Shown here in pieces: positions 47,501-55,138 of a stretch of DNA of 64,000 bases; positions within the stretch are counted from its first letter, which is position 1; the number at the start of each line of letters is the position of its first letter. The translations under genes and the position numbers were made by a program. The DNA is from Pseudomonas sp. B21-015 (lineage in GTDB: Bacteria; Pseudomonadota; Gammaproteobacteria; Pseudomonadales; Pseudomonadaceae). The notes under the pieces are model-generated. The model worked only from the letters and a program-made list of their open reading frames with translations. It was not told the origin of the DNA and did no database searches. The stretch is from the NCBI RefSeq assembly GCF_024749285.1, contig NZ_CP087196.1, forward strand, positions 2,790,001 to 2,854,000, in the 5' to 3' direction.

Positions 47501-50500
47501 GCCAAAACCCCGGAACAGCTGCGTGAATCCGCGCGTCGCCTGGCCAGTTTCATCGCCGCCGCGCCTGCGCAAAACCAGCACTACCTCGATGAGCTGGCTT
47601 ATACGCTGCAAGTTGGCCGCGACCTGATGCCGGAACGTGTGGCGCTGTTGAGCGATTCCCTGAGTGACCTGCAACACCAGCTCGGCGACTTCGCGGCATC
47701 AGGCAAGGCGCTCTATCGTGGCACCAGTGAAGGCGACAACCCGGCATTGGCGCTGTTTCGTCAGGATGAGGACATGGCTGCCGCGCTTGCGGCCTGGATC
47801 GACAAACGCAAGTACCACAAGTTGCTGGAACTGTGGGCTCAGGGCCTGACGATCGACTGGCGTCAGTTCTACCGTGACGGTCAAACGATGCGCCGCCTCA
47901 GCCTGCCGGGTTATCCCTTTGCCCAGGAACGCTACTGGGTCACGGATCTCGCCACCGGCCAGGTGGCCAGCCCCGTTCAAGGTAGCGTGTGGCTGCACCC
48001 GATGCTCGAACGTAATACCTCGGACTTTTATCAGCAGCGTTTCAGCAGCCGTTGGCAGGGTGACGAGAGCTGGTTTGTCGATCATCAGGTCCACAGCCGC
48101 AACACCATGCCCGGCGTCGGTTTTCTGGAAATGGCCCGGGCGGCGATTACCCGGTCGCTGGATTCGCAGGCACTGGATGCCGGCTTGCTGCAATTCAAGA
48201 ACATCGTCTGGCTGACGCCTTACACGCCGACATCGCAAGACAACGAACTGCATATCGAACTGACGCTTGAGCAGCAGAAAGTCGACTTCAGAATTTACTC
48301 GCAGGTCGAGGGCGTAGCGCTGGAACACTGCAAGGGTAGCGCGCAGGTGATCCCGGCGGCCGATGTGCAACCGCTGGACCTCGACAGTCTTTGCGCGGCG
48401 CCCTGGCAGCGCAGCCTTGAAGCGGATGGGGTGTATCCACTGTTTGAAGCGATGGGCATTCACTACGGTCCCGGCCATCGTGGTGTTTCGCGGCTGTGGC
48501 TGGGTGAGGGCAGGGTATTGGCCCGGCTTGAGCTGGCTCCGGGGTTGTTTGACGGTGATTGGGTGCTGCATCCGGGCATGCTCGATTCCGCCGTTCAGGC
48601 TTCGATTGGCCTCCTGCTAAACAGCGACGGGATGGGCGAGACGCTGTTGCCCTTTGCCCTTGAGCAACTGAACGTATTTGGGTGTTGCCAGCCGCTGATG
48701 TGGGCACTGATCAGCGTCGATGGGCGCAATCCGGGCAGCGCTGTGCAGCGGATCGATATCGACCTGTGCGACGAGCAAGGGCAGATCGCCGTGGCGTTAC
48801 GCGGGTTCAGCTCGCGGCCAATTCGGGCCGGGCGCGACCGTCCGGCGCCAGTCAGCGCCGATCAGTTACTGCCGGCGGGCCTGAGCCTGCTCGCGCCTCA
48901 ATGGCTGATTGCCGATAGTCCGTCGTTGTCGCTGCAAGCGTTGCCGACTCTGGCCATTGGCGCAGCCGGTGAGCGCCACGACTGGCTGGCCGGACAACAT
49001 CCGCAGATCGAATTCTTGCCGTCGCAGGCGTCCACCATTGACGGAATCGCCGCCCAGCTGTCGGCTTGCGCACCGTTCCAGCGCCTGATCTGGCTGGCGC
49101 CGGCAGAACACAGCACGCTGATGCTGTTCCGCTTGATCAAGTCGCTGTTGCAGCTGGGTTTTGCCCAACGAGCGTTGCAGTTGCAACTCATCTTCACGGC
49201 CAGCATTGCGCTGCACCCCGATGAGCCGTTGGCGCCAGAGCAGACGGCTTGCCATGGCCTGGCCGGGTCGTTGGCCAGAGAACAGGAACAGTGGCGGGTT
49301 GAACTGATCGATCTGCCGGCGGACAGCCAACAGCTGCCGCAGACAATGCTCGAGCCAGCGTTGCCCGGTGAATGCCTGGCCTGGCGTGAGGGCGAATGGT
49401 TTCGCCAACGTTTGTTGCCGCTGACCGAGCGTGCGCAAACAGCCGCTGGCGCTGTGCATTACCGTGAAGGCGGCGTGTACGTGGTGATCGGCGGCGCCGG
49501 TGGCATCGGCGAAGTGTGGACACGCCATTTGATCAGCCATTGGCGTGCCCGAGTGATCTGGCTGGGCCGCCGCGTTGCTGACGATGAGATCAATCACCAA
49601 CTCGCGGTGCTGGCGCAATTTGCCCGGCAACACCACGCGGCGCCGCCGCTGTATCTCCAGGCCGATGCCACCGACGCCGGGCAACTGACCCGGGCCAGGC
49701 AACAGGTGGTCGAGGCCTGCGGGCCGATCAATGGCTGGGTGCACTCGGCACTGGTGCTGGACGATGCTCGTCTTGCGCAGATGGACGAGGCGCAGTTCAG
49801 CGCCGTGTTCGACGCCAAGCGGCTGACCAGTATTGCGATGGCGCAGGTCTGTACGACGGCGGACAACCCGGCGCTGGACTTCGTACTGTTTTTCTCGTCA
49901 ATGATTGCCTTCAGCCGAGCCGCCGGCCAGAGCAACTACGCCGCTGGCTGCGCCTTCGCCGACGCCTTTGCCGCTCAACTCGATCAGCACGGCCCATGTC
50001 CGGTCAAGGTCATCAACTGGGGCTATTGGGGTTCCGTGGGCGTGGTTGCCGATGCGGGTTACCGGGCGCGGATGGCCGCGCAGGGGCTGGGTTCCATCGA
50101 ACCGCAAGAAGGGATGGCGGCACTGGATCGCCTGCTGACCAGCCCCTTGCCGCAGTTAGGACTGATCAAACTGCTGGCGCCGATGGCCATCGCCGGCATC
50201 GACAGCGGCTGGAAGCTCGATTGCTACCCGGCGCAGGAGTCACTGGCGTCCGATGACTGGGCGCAGGTCGCCCGGCACTGCGCTCCGGCGCCGCAACATC
50301 ATCCGGCGGCCAACGAGATGAACCGGCTGTTACTGACGCAGACCTTCGCCTGCCTCGGTGAACTGGCTGCTGGCGGACCGCTGACAGAGCAACGGATCGC
50401 CGCCGAGCCGGCAGTGGCGGCCAATCTGCAAGCTCACCCGTTTTACCGTCGCTGGCTGCGCGAAAGCCTGCGTTTGCTGACGGACAACGGTGATATCGAT

Positions 50501-53500
50501 GCACACGGCCAGTTGTTGTCGGCCCTACCTGACCGGGGGGCACTGTGGTCGCAATGGCAGCATGCCAGCGAGCAGTGGCGCCGCGACGCTGATTTGCACG
50601 CTCAATTGCAACTGGTGCAAACCTGCGTTCGCGCGCTGCCGGCGATCCTGCGCGGTGAGCAGCAGGCCACCGGGGTGATGTTCCCTGACGGCTCAATGAC
50701 ACTGGTGGAGGGCATCTACAAAAACAACCGGGTCTGCGACTACTTCAACGCAGTGCTCGGCGAGGTGGTGGCCGATGTCGCGCGCGTTCAGGCGCAGAGG
50801 GGCAGGCCGCTGCGGATTCTGGAAATCGGCGCCGGCACGGGCGGCACCACCGCCGGGCTGATCGACACACTGCGCCCGTGGCAACAAGGGATCGGCGAAT
50901 ACTGCTACACCGATGTGTCCCAGGCATTCCTGCGCCATGCCGAAACGCATTTCGCGCCTCAGGCGCCTTACCTGCGCACGGCGATTTTCGATGTCGGCCA
51001 ACCCTGCGCCGAGCAAGGCATCAGCCTGCAACACTATGACCTGGTGATCGCCACCAACGTGCTGCACGCAACGCCCGATCTGCGGCGCACGCTGCAAAAC
51101 GCCAAAACCGCGCTGCGTCAGGGTGGTCTGCTGTTGCTCAATGAAATCAGCGACCGTTCGATGTTCACCCACCTGACCTTTGGCCTGCTCGAAGGCTGGT
51201 GGCTGCACAACGACACGGCGCTGCGCATCCCCGGTTGCCCCGGCCTGTATCCCGAGCGCTGGCAACAACTGTTGCAGGCGCAGGGCTTTGACGACATTGC
51301 CTTTCCGGCTTCGGCAAGTCATCCGTTGGGCCAGCAGATCATCGTCGCCGCCAGCGATGGCGTGGTGTGCCTGCCCGCGCGGGCCGCCGTTGTCGTGGCG
51401 GTCGCCGAGCCGCAGGCGCCAGGTCCTGTCCCGACAGCAGATGTCGATGAAGAAGTGTTGGCGGGGCAATGTCGGCAACTGATCACCGAGGTGCTGTCGA
51501 AGCTGGTGAACATGGCGCCCGAGCGTTTGCAGCGCGACACCGCGTTTGATCGCTACGGCATCGATTCCATCTTGCAGATCAGCCTGATTCAGGCGCTCGA
51601 GAAACGCACCGGCGAGCTGTCGCGCACCATTCTGTTCGAACACAACACCATCAATCAGCTGACGAATTACCTGCTGACCGAACATCGTCCCGCGCTGGTC
51701 AGCTATTTTGCGCCGGTCCGGCAGGTTGAACGCCCGGTGGCAGCGCAGCCCGTTGCGCCGCTCGCGGTCGGTCGTCACACCCCGGTCAGGCCCGCGCCGC
51801 CGCAGTCAAACAGCGTTGAAGCGCCGGCAACAAACCGCGACATTGCAATTATCGGGGTCAATGGCCGCTACCCGATGGCGGCTGATCTGGACAGCTTCTG
51901 GGACAACCTGCGCAATGGTCGTAACTGTGTCAGCGAGGCCGATGGTCGACGTTGGTCAACGGCCTTGAACGCAGATGAGTGCTACTACGGCGGCTTCCTG
52001 GAACAGGTTGAGGCCTTTGATCACGGCCTGTTCGGGATTTCCGATACCGAGGCGCAGCACTTTTCGCCAGAGTTGCGGCAGATGCTGGAAGTGGCCTGGC
52101 TGACCTTCGAAAGCGCCGGTTACAACAGCGATGCGCTGGCCCGGTTTCAGCAGGGCGATACGGCGGCGGTCGGGGTGTTTATCGGTTCGATGTACAACCA
52201 GTCGCCGTTGCGCGCAAGCAGTCCTGCGCACGCGGCGATCAAGGCCAATGTCACCGACTGGCAGATCCCCAACCGGATTTCCCACTACTTCGATCTCAAG
52301 GGCCCGAGCCTGGCGGTCAACACGGCGTGCGCCAGTTCGATGTCGGCGATCCACCTGGCCTGCCAGAGCATTTTGCAGGGCGACTGTGCGATGGCGATGG
52401 CCGGTGGCGTCAACCTGATCCTCGATCCGTCCAGATACCAGACCCTCGAGCTGGCCAACTTCCTCGGCAGTTCGGACCTGAGTCGCGGCTTCGGCCAGAG
52501 CGACGGCATGCTGCCGGGTGAAGGCGCCGGCGCCGTGCTGCTCAAACCATTGGCGGCTGCGGTGGCCGATGGCGACCGGATTTACGGGGTGATCAAGAGC
52601 ACCGGCCTCAACCATGGCGGCGGCAAACTGATGTACTCGGCGCCCAACACCCGCCAGCAGACCCGCTTGATCGCCGAGACCATCAAGCGCGCCGGCCTGC
52701 AACCCGCGCAAATCAACTACGTTGAAGCGGCGGCCAACGGCTCGGAGCTGGGTGACCCGATTGAAGTGGCGGCGTTGAAAAAGGTCTTCGGCGAACTGCC
52801 GCCCGGCACCTGCGCGCTGGGCACGGTAAAGTCGAATATCGGTCACCTAGAGGCGGCATCGGGGATTTCCCAACTGACCAAAGTGCTGCTGCAACTGCAA
52901 CACCGGCAGTTGGCGCCTTCGATCAATGCCGAGCCGCTGAACTCGCATATTCGCCTCGAGGGCAGCGCCTTTTACCTGCAACAGCGGGCCTCGCCCTGGG
53001 TGGCTGATGGCAGCGGCCAGCCGCGCCGTTGCCTGATCAATTCCTTTGGGGCCGGCGGCACCTACGCCAGTCTGGTGGTCGAGGAATATCAGGATGTTCG
53101 ACCGTCGTTCACAAGGACGGGCGGCGAGCAGCTGTTGATTGTCGCCGCGGCCAGCCGGGGCAGCCTATTGGCCTATCTGAAAAGTCTCCAGACATTAATC
53201 GTTGCGGATTCGACTTTCGATCTGTCAGATCTGGCCTACAGTTTAGCCCTGCGTGAGCACCGTCTGGCCCATCGCGCCGCGCTGGTGGTCGATAACAGCC
53301 AGCAACTGCGGACACGGTTGCAATTATTGCTGGCGGGCACACCGGATACGGGCTGTTGGCTATCACCGGTTGATGGCATTGAAGAGGGCGAGCCTGGGAC
53401 CGCGTCGGGGTCACTGATGCAAAGGGGCGAAGCCTGGAGTCGCGGTGCCGGGCTGGATATCCCGGCGCTGTACCCGAGCGGCGGCAATCGAATGGCGCTG

Positions 53501-53665
53501 CCCGGTTATGAGTTTGAGCATCCACTGGCGCCGCCGCAGTCTGGCACAGCGCCACCCGCGTTGTTTTCCAGTGAACTGTATCGGCGCATCAGCAGCGGCG
53601 AACTGGACGCCGCGCAATTTGAACGACTGCTCACCACCTCAACCAATGAACAGGGAACGTTATGA
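41579..53665 (+). CDS. Trans-AT PKS protein 3 (modules 8, 9 and the KS0 of module 10)
   Basis: A 4,028-residue megasynthase. Order with rough residues: helical N-terminus 1-45 (probable docking segment), KS 51-461, DH 638-941, KR 1123-1358, ACP 1391-1466, KS 1518-1956, DH 2138-2418, KR 2629-2866, MT 2998-3263, ACP 3295-3371, KS0 3420-3836. After the last KS only a post-KS linker and a short tail (about 200 residues) remain, with no carrier protein. The last tail helix (SSELYRRISSGELDAAQFERLLTT) may dock to the N-terminal helix of protein 4, which starts SKIRVLHGKIQRQEISVEQA. Start and stop both overlap neighbours by ATGA (protein 2 before, P450 after). No AT, ER or ECH is present. Confidence 0.95.
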   Translation: MSSQAFQSIIARLQQRQITADEARQLLQQLKAGAQATVEIPPAARPQAHDEIAVIGMSGQFPAADNVERFWHNLSTGNDGVVELGERYLDAERSYSAQRQPGKTYCKWGGVLERRDDFDPLFFNISPRDAESMNPHQRLILQESWKALEDAGYNPKSFRDQSVGIFVGAEPTGYFHETFIGASDAIIASRLSYFLDFKGPALVVNTGCSSSATAIHLACESLRNGEADLALAGGVFATLGEPSLISLAQMDMLSPTGRCHTFDQRSDGIVLSEAVGMVTLKRLSQALADGDPIYGVICASGMNQDGASNGITAPSGQAQERLISELYRRFAIDPRQISYVEAHGTGTPLGDPVEVNALVRAFRQFTADTGYCALGSAKAHIGHTSAAAGVVSLIKILLSMKYRQLPGVLNFEQLNPRIELAGSAFHIHREPREWLGSGPKMAALNSFGHSGTNVHMVIREAPEVAAPPVTDEARPCLLPLSARTADSLKRYARRVHQALRDPALRLTDLAYTLQTGRLAQEHRLIFLCSDKDQLRQQLNDWLDGRSPRHCWSGQIETGERADIELPAIADAASLQPLAEAWVTGGKLDWAQFNRQHRGDARRVHAPVYPFARQNFWIPPAQRGAAGGEVSAGAVSNIHPLHPFLARNTSDLHRQRFSSVFDGEEFFLKQHVVGGQRIFPGVAHLEMARAAVAMATAGRQPSFSQVVWLRPLIVGAQARQVDIELTLEDDEQIRFEISSREIDSLTGQTTGEPLLHSQGLAGFASPSAAHQVDLAALKARMTGGQLSAKQCYDAYQAMTFEHGPAYQGLQSVGLGRGEVLAQLLLPACQRDSFEGYVLHPSLMDSALQAAIALSLGADVVLTEDDRQQLPPLTRPTLPFALEGLQILDRCSEQMWARVSYAERRDDQQADSGLQRLNIELFDQQGKLCVLMQGFTSRVLGNQSEPATTDQPLMETLLFQPQWIDEAAPSVEAPGFSQRLILLSGFDSRIAAQVQQQLAACRCTVLDVPEQDCAVDYQQTALALLQKIRLLLGAGGGRRLLQLAVHDPNGERMTGGLAAMLRSLQLEVPDVTGQVIELDEQQSLAQRLAENAAAGDVGIRYQAGRRQVQHWRPCPAVDLAIDAPWKDRGVYLITGGLGGLGRLFAQAIAASVSDATLILTGRSAPVPQLLTGIDAGRNRVEYRQLDVSDAEAVQRLIDGIVGEHHGLNGVLHGAGVIRDSLLINKQDEELKQVMAAKVAGTRNLDLVTAGLALDFWICFSSGTGVVGNAGQADYAAANAFVDRYAAYRNRLTAQGLRSGQSLAINWPLWKEGGMRVDEATAQQMAYSTGMVAMPSNAGIHALRQCVALALPQVLVMHGRRAPISALVTGRGTAETSKPQIVAQVAPDHDAPLTEALHRALIELVSAQMKIPAGEIRLDVEFSQYGFDSISLTTLANTLKQQWRLNLAPTIFFEHATVGRFAAYLEREHRSALATRLAPQQTAAPVAQPRQRHPQAATARRPLQTASVVMAKPSVTEADDDIAVIGVSGRFPMAEDIEQFFHNLKDGRDCISEIPANRWDWREYFGDPHREVDKTNVKWGGFIHGVDHFDPLFFAISPREAQLMDPQQRLLMTYVWLAIEDAGYATADLAGSDTGIFVGTGVTGYSSLIAKAGVPVEGYSATAMVPSVGPNRMSFLLDFHGPSEPVETACSSSLVAIHRAVQAMRSGDCRMAVVGGVNTLIAPEAQISFSKAGMLALDGRSKTFSAQANGYARGEGVGMIVLKKRSQAEADGDHIYALIRSTAENHGGKANSLTAPNPRAQAELLKSAYRKAGVDPRSVGYIEAHGTGTELGDPIEINGLKMAFRELAEEFSADEPGQGFCGVGSVKSNIGHLELAAGIAGVIKVLLQLKHKTLFKSLHSEQLNPYIELDNSPFYVVQQSRPWVAVKDRHGNELPRRAGVSSFGFGGANAHILLEEYRASPPARDEVTSGARPFLLSAKTPEQLRESARRLASFIAAAPAQNQHYLDELAYTLQVGRDLMPERVALLSDSLSDLQHQLGDFAASGKALYRGTSEGDNPALALFRQDEDMAAALAAWIDKRKYHKLLELWAQGLTIDWRQFYRDGQTMRRLSLPGYPFAQERYWVTDLATGQVASPVQGSVWLHPMLERNTSDFYQQRFSSRWQGDESWFVDHQVHSRNTMPGVGFLEMARAAITRSLDSQALDAGLLQFKNIVWLTPYTPTSQDNELHIELTLEQQKVDFRIYSQVEGVALEHCKGSAQVIPAADVQPLDLDSLCAAPWQRSLEADGVYPLFEAMGIHYGPGHRGVSRLWLGEGRVLARLELAPGLFDGDWVLHPGMLDSAVQASIGLLLNSDGMGETLLPFALEQLNVFGCCQPLMWALISVDGRNPGSAVQRIDIDLCDEQGQIAVALRGFSSRPIRAGRDRPAPVSADQLLPAGLSLLAPQWLIADSPSLSLQALPTLAIGAAGERHDWLAGQHPQIEFLPSQASTIDGIAAQLSACAPFQRLIWLAPAEHSTLMLFRLIKSLLQLGFAQRALQLQLIFTASIALHPDEPLAPEQTACHGLAGSLAREQEQWRVELIDLPADSQQLPQTMLEPALPGECLAWREGEWFRQRLLPLTERAQTAAGAVHYREGGVYVVIGGAGGIGEVWTRHLISHWRARVIWLGRRVADDEINHQLAVLAQFARQHHAAPPLYLQADATDAGQLTRARQQVVEACGPINGWVHSALVLDDARLAQMDEAQFSAVFDAKRLTSIAMAQVCTTADNPALDFVLFFSSMIAFSRAAGQSNYAAGCAFADAFAAQLDQHGPCPVKVINWGYWGSVGVVADAGYRARMAAQGLGSIEPQEGMAALDRLLTSPLPQLGLIKLLAPMAIAGIDSGWKLDCYPAQESLASDDWAQVARHCAPAPQHHPAANEMNRLLLTQTFACLGELAAGGPLTEQRIAAEPAVAANLQAHPFYRRWLRESLRLLTDNGDIDAHGQLLSALPDRGALWSQWQHASEQWRRDADLHAQLQLVQTCVRALPAILRGEQQATGVMFPDGSMTLVEGIYKNNRVCDYFNAVLGEVVADVARVQAQRGRPLRILEIGAGTGGTTAGLIDTLRPWQQGIGEYCYTDVSQAFLRHAETHFAPQAPYLRTAIFDVGQPCAEQGISLQHYDLVIATNVLHATPDLRRTLQNAKTALRQGGLLLLNEISDRSMFTHLTFGLLEGWWLHNDTALRIPGCPGLYPERWQQLLQAQGFDDIAFPASASHPLGQQIIVAASDGVVCLPARAAVVVAVAEPQAPGPVPTADVDEEVLAGQCRQLITEVLSKLVNMAPERLQRDTAFDRYGIDSILQISLIQALEKRTGELSRTILFEHNTINQLTNYLLTEHRPALVSYFAPVRQVERPVAAQPVAPLAVGRHTPVRPAPPQSNSVEAPATNRDIAIIGVNGRYPMAADLDSFWDNLRNGRNCVSEADGRRWSTALNADECYYGGFLEQVEAFDHGLFGISDTEAQHFSPELRQMLEVAWLTFESAGYNSDALARFQQGDTAAVGVFIGSMYNQSPLRASSPAHAAIKANVTDWQIPNRISHYFDLKGPSLAVNTACASSMSAIHLACQSILQGDCAMAMAGGVNLILDPSRYQTLELANFLGSSDLSRGFGQSDGMLPGEGAGAVLLKPLAAAVADGDRIYGVIKSTGLNHGGGKLMYSAPNTRQQTRLIAETIKRAGLQPAQINYVEAAANGSELGDPIEVAALKKVFGELPPGTCALGTVKSNIGHLEAASGISQLTKVLLQLQHRQLAPSINAEPLNSHIRLEGSAFYLQQRASPWVADGSGQPRRCLINSFGAGGTYASLVVEEYQDVRPSFTRTGGEQLLIVAAASRGSLLAYLKSLQTLIVADSTFDLSDLAYSLALREHRLAHRAALVVDNSQQLRTRLQLLLAGTPDTGCWLSPVDGIEEGEPGTASGSLMQRGEAWSRGAGLDIPALYPSGGNRMALPGYEFEHPLAPPQSGTAPPALFSSELYRRISSGELDAAQFERLLTTSTNEQGTL
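41730..45975 (+). other. Module 8: KS-DH-KR-ACP
   Basis: The KS is of the same variant type as in module 6 (MNPHQRLILQESWKALEDAG, NTGCSSSATA, QDGASNGITAPS) with HGTGT present and AHIGHTS. DH with H670, G674, P679 and HPSLMDSALQ. KR with TGGLGGLG, VIRDSLL and INWPLWKEGGM. The ACP has YGFDSISL. Predicted unit: enoyl. Confidence 0.8.
46130..51690 (+). other. Module 9: KS-DH-KR-MT-ACP
   Basis: KS intact (ETACSSSL, HGTGT, SNIGHLE). DH with H2169 and P2178, but Ser (S2173) replaces the motif glycine; HPGMLDSAVQ is intact. KR with GGAGGIG and a clear LDD stereo motif (LVLDDARL), B-type. MT with LEIGAGTGGTT. ACP with YGIDSILQI. Predicted unit: alpha-methyl enoyl, possibly dehydrated only in the next half-module. 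Confidence 0.8.
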
Positions 53666-55071
53666 GCCAGATTCAAGACACTACCGTACCCGCGCAAAGT
53701 GATGCAGTTGTCGGCCAGCAAGCGGCCAGGCTCGCTCATCCGGTTGCCGGCAACGTGAAGATGAAAGACGGTTTCCCGGTCATGCCCGGCAAAATTCCCT
53801 TGCTCGGTCATGTGCACAAGATCGGCAAGGACGCGCTCGGTGAGCTGCGTCAGGCCGAGGCGGCGTGCGGGCCGATCTTCTGGACTTATTTCGGCACCCA
53901 GCTGCCGGTGCTGCAAATCATGGACGAGGCAGGCCTGGAGATCCTGCAGAACAAGTACACCGACAATTCGTTCCTGCGCGAACAGATGCCGGTGATTACC
54001 GGAGAGGCCATGAACGCGTTTGACGGCCCGCGCCATCGCAATGCACGGCGGGCCAGCACCGATGCGTTTACCCCCAAGGGGCTGACCCGCGCGCAGGTGG
54101 GCCAGTTCATCGTGGAAACCATCGATCAACGCCTCAAGCACTGGAGCCGCGAAAGCAAACTGGCGATATTTCCGCAGACCAAGGACATCGCCCTGGAAGT
54201 AGTGTTCCGCATTCTGGGCATTGAGACGCACGAGCTGGAGTTGTGGCGTCACCAGTACGAAGAGTTTTTCCTGGGCATGATTCCACTGAAGGTCAACTTG
54301 CCCGGGTTTCCGGCGTGGCGCTGTCGAAAGGCGCGGGGCTGGCTGGAACAGCGGGTGGCGCAGATTGTCGCCACCACACGGGCCAACAATGACCACGACA
54401 GCCTGGTGGGCGCGATGATCTTCGGCCGTGATGACCACGGCAACGGCATGTCCGAGGTCGAGTTGGTGCATAACATCCTCGGCCTTGGCTTTGCCGGTTC
54501 GGAAACCACCGCCGCCGTGATGGCCTGGTCGGCGTTGATGCTGTCGCAGCATCAGGAAATCTGGCAGCAGTTGTGCGAGCAGGTCGCGGGGCTCGACAGC
54601 ATGCCCTTTACCCACGAGGAACTGGTCAAACAGGTACCACTGGCCGAGGGGATATTCCGCGAAACCATGCGCCTCTATCCACCGGCGCCTTTTGAAATGC
54701 GCAAGGTACACACCGAGTTCGAATTGATGGGGCGCACGATTCCGGCCGGGGTGATGGCCGGGGTCAGCCTGCTGCATGTTTCGCGCAACCCCGAGCGCTA
54801 CCCGGATCCCGACAGCTGGCAGCCGGAACGCTGGCTGGGTCTGGACCGTGCGCTGAACCAGGTGGAAACCTGCCAGTTTGGCGGCGGTCCCCACGCGTGC
54901 CTCGGGCGGCATGTCGCCGCGCTGGAGATCACTCTGTTTATCGCGATGCTGGCCCGGGAGCTGGGGCCCAAGGGCATTGTGCCGCGTCTGGTGGGCAAGA
55001 TGCCGCCGCCGGCCTACTTGCCATTTTTACGTCCCTCGAACAAAGCGTTCCTCGACCTCAGCGGCGCCTGA
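53662..55071 (+). CDS. Cytochrome P450 monooxygenase of the PKS cluster
   Basis: A 469-residue soluble bacterial P450. The heme-binding motif FGGGPHACLG spans F406-G415 with the cysteine ligand C413. The I-helix oxygen-activation motif is AGSETT (A278-T283) and the K-helix ExxR is E334-R337 (ETMR). There is no N-terminal membrane anchor. The first 40 residues are an unstructured extension before MPGKIPLLGH, slightly longer than in many bacterial P450s. The ATG overlaps the stop of protein 3 (ATGA), with ACAGGGAA just upstream, so its production is coupled to the PKS. It probably hydroxylates or epoxidises the polyketide, either on the carrier or after release. No ferredoxin partner gene is in the window. 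The site of oxidation is unknown. Confidence 0.93.
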   Translation: MSQIQDTTVPAQSDAVVGQQAARLAHPVAGNVKMKDGFPVMPGKIPLLGHVHKIGKDALGELRQAEAACGPIFWTYFGTQLPVLQIMDEAGLEILQNKYTDNSFLREQMPVITGEAMNAFDGPRHRNARRASTDAFTPKGLTRAQVGQFIVETIDQRLKHWSRESKLAIFPQTKDIALEVVFRILGIETHELELWRHQYEEFFLGMIPLKVNLPGFPAWRCRKARGWLEQRVAQIVATTRANNDHDSLVGAMIFGRDDHGNGMSEVELVHNILGLGFAGSETTAAVMAWSALMLSQHQEIWQQLCEQVAGLDSMPFTHEELVKQVPLAEGIFRETMRLYPPAPFEMRKVHTEFELMGRTIPAGVMAGVSLLHVSRNPERYPDPDSWQPERWLGLDRALNQVETCQFGGGPHACLGRHVAALEITLFIAMLARELGPKGIVPRLVGKMPPPAYLPFLRPSNKAFLDLSGA

Positions 55072-55128
55072 TCGGGCAGGGCGCACATCGTATTTGCGGT
55101 ATTGCAGGCACTATCAGAACCAGGGATT

Positions 55129-55134
55129 GGAGAG
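55129..55134 (+). promoter_or_regulatory. Ribosome binding site for the GTG start of PKS protein 4
   Basis: GGAGAG lies 4 nt before GTG 55139, inside CAGGGATTGGAGAGAG. The 67-nt gap after the P450 stop holds no other good start in this frame, and the first residues of the frame form the expected docking helix, which supports this choice. Confidence 0.5.
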
Positions 55135-55138
55135 AGCA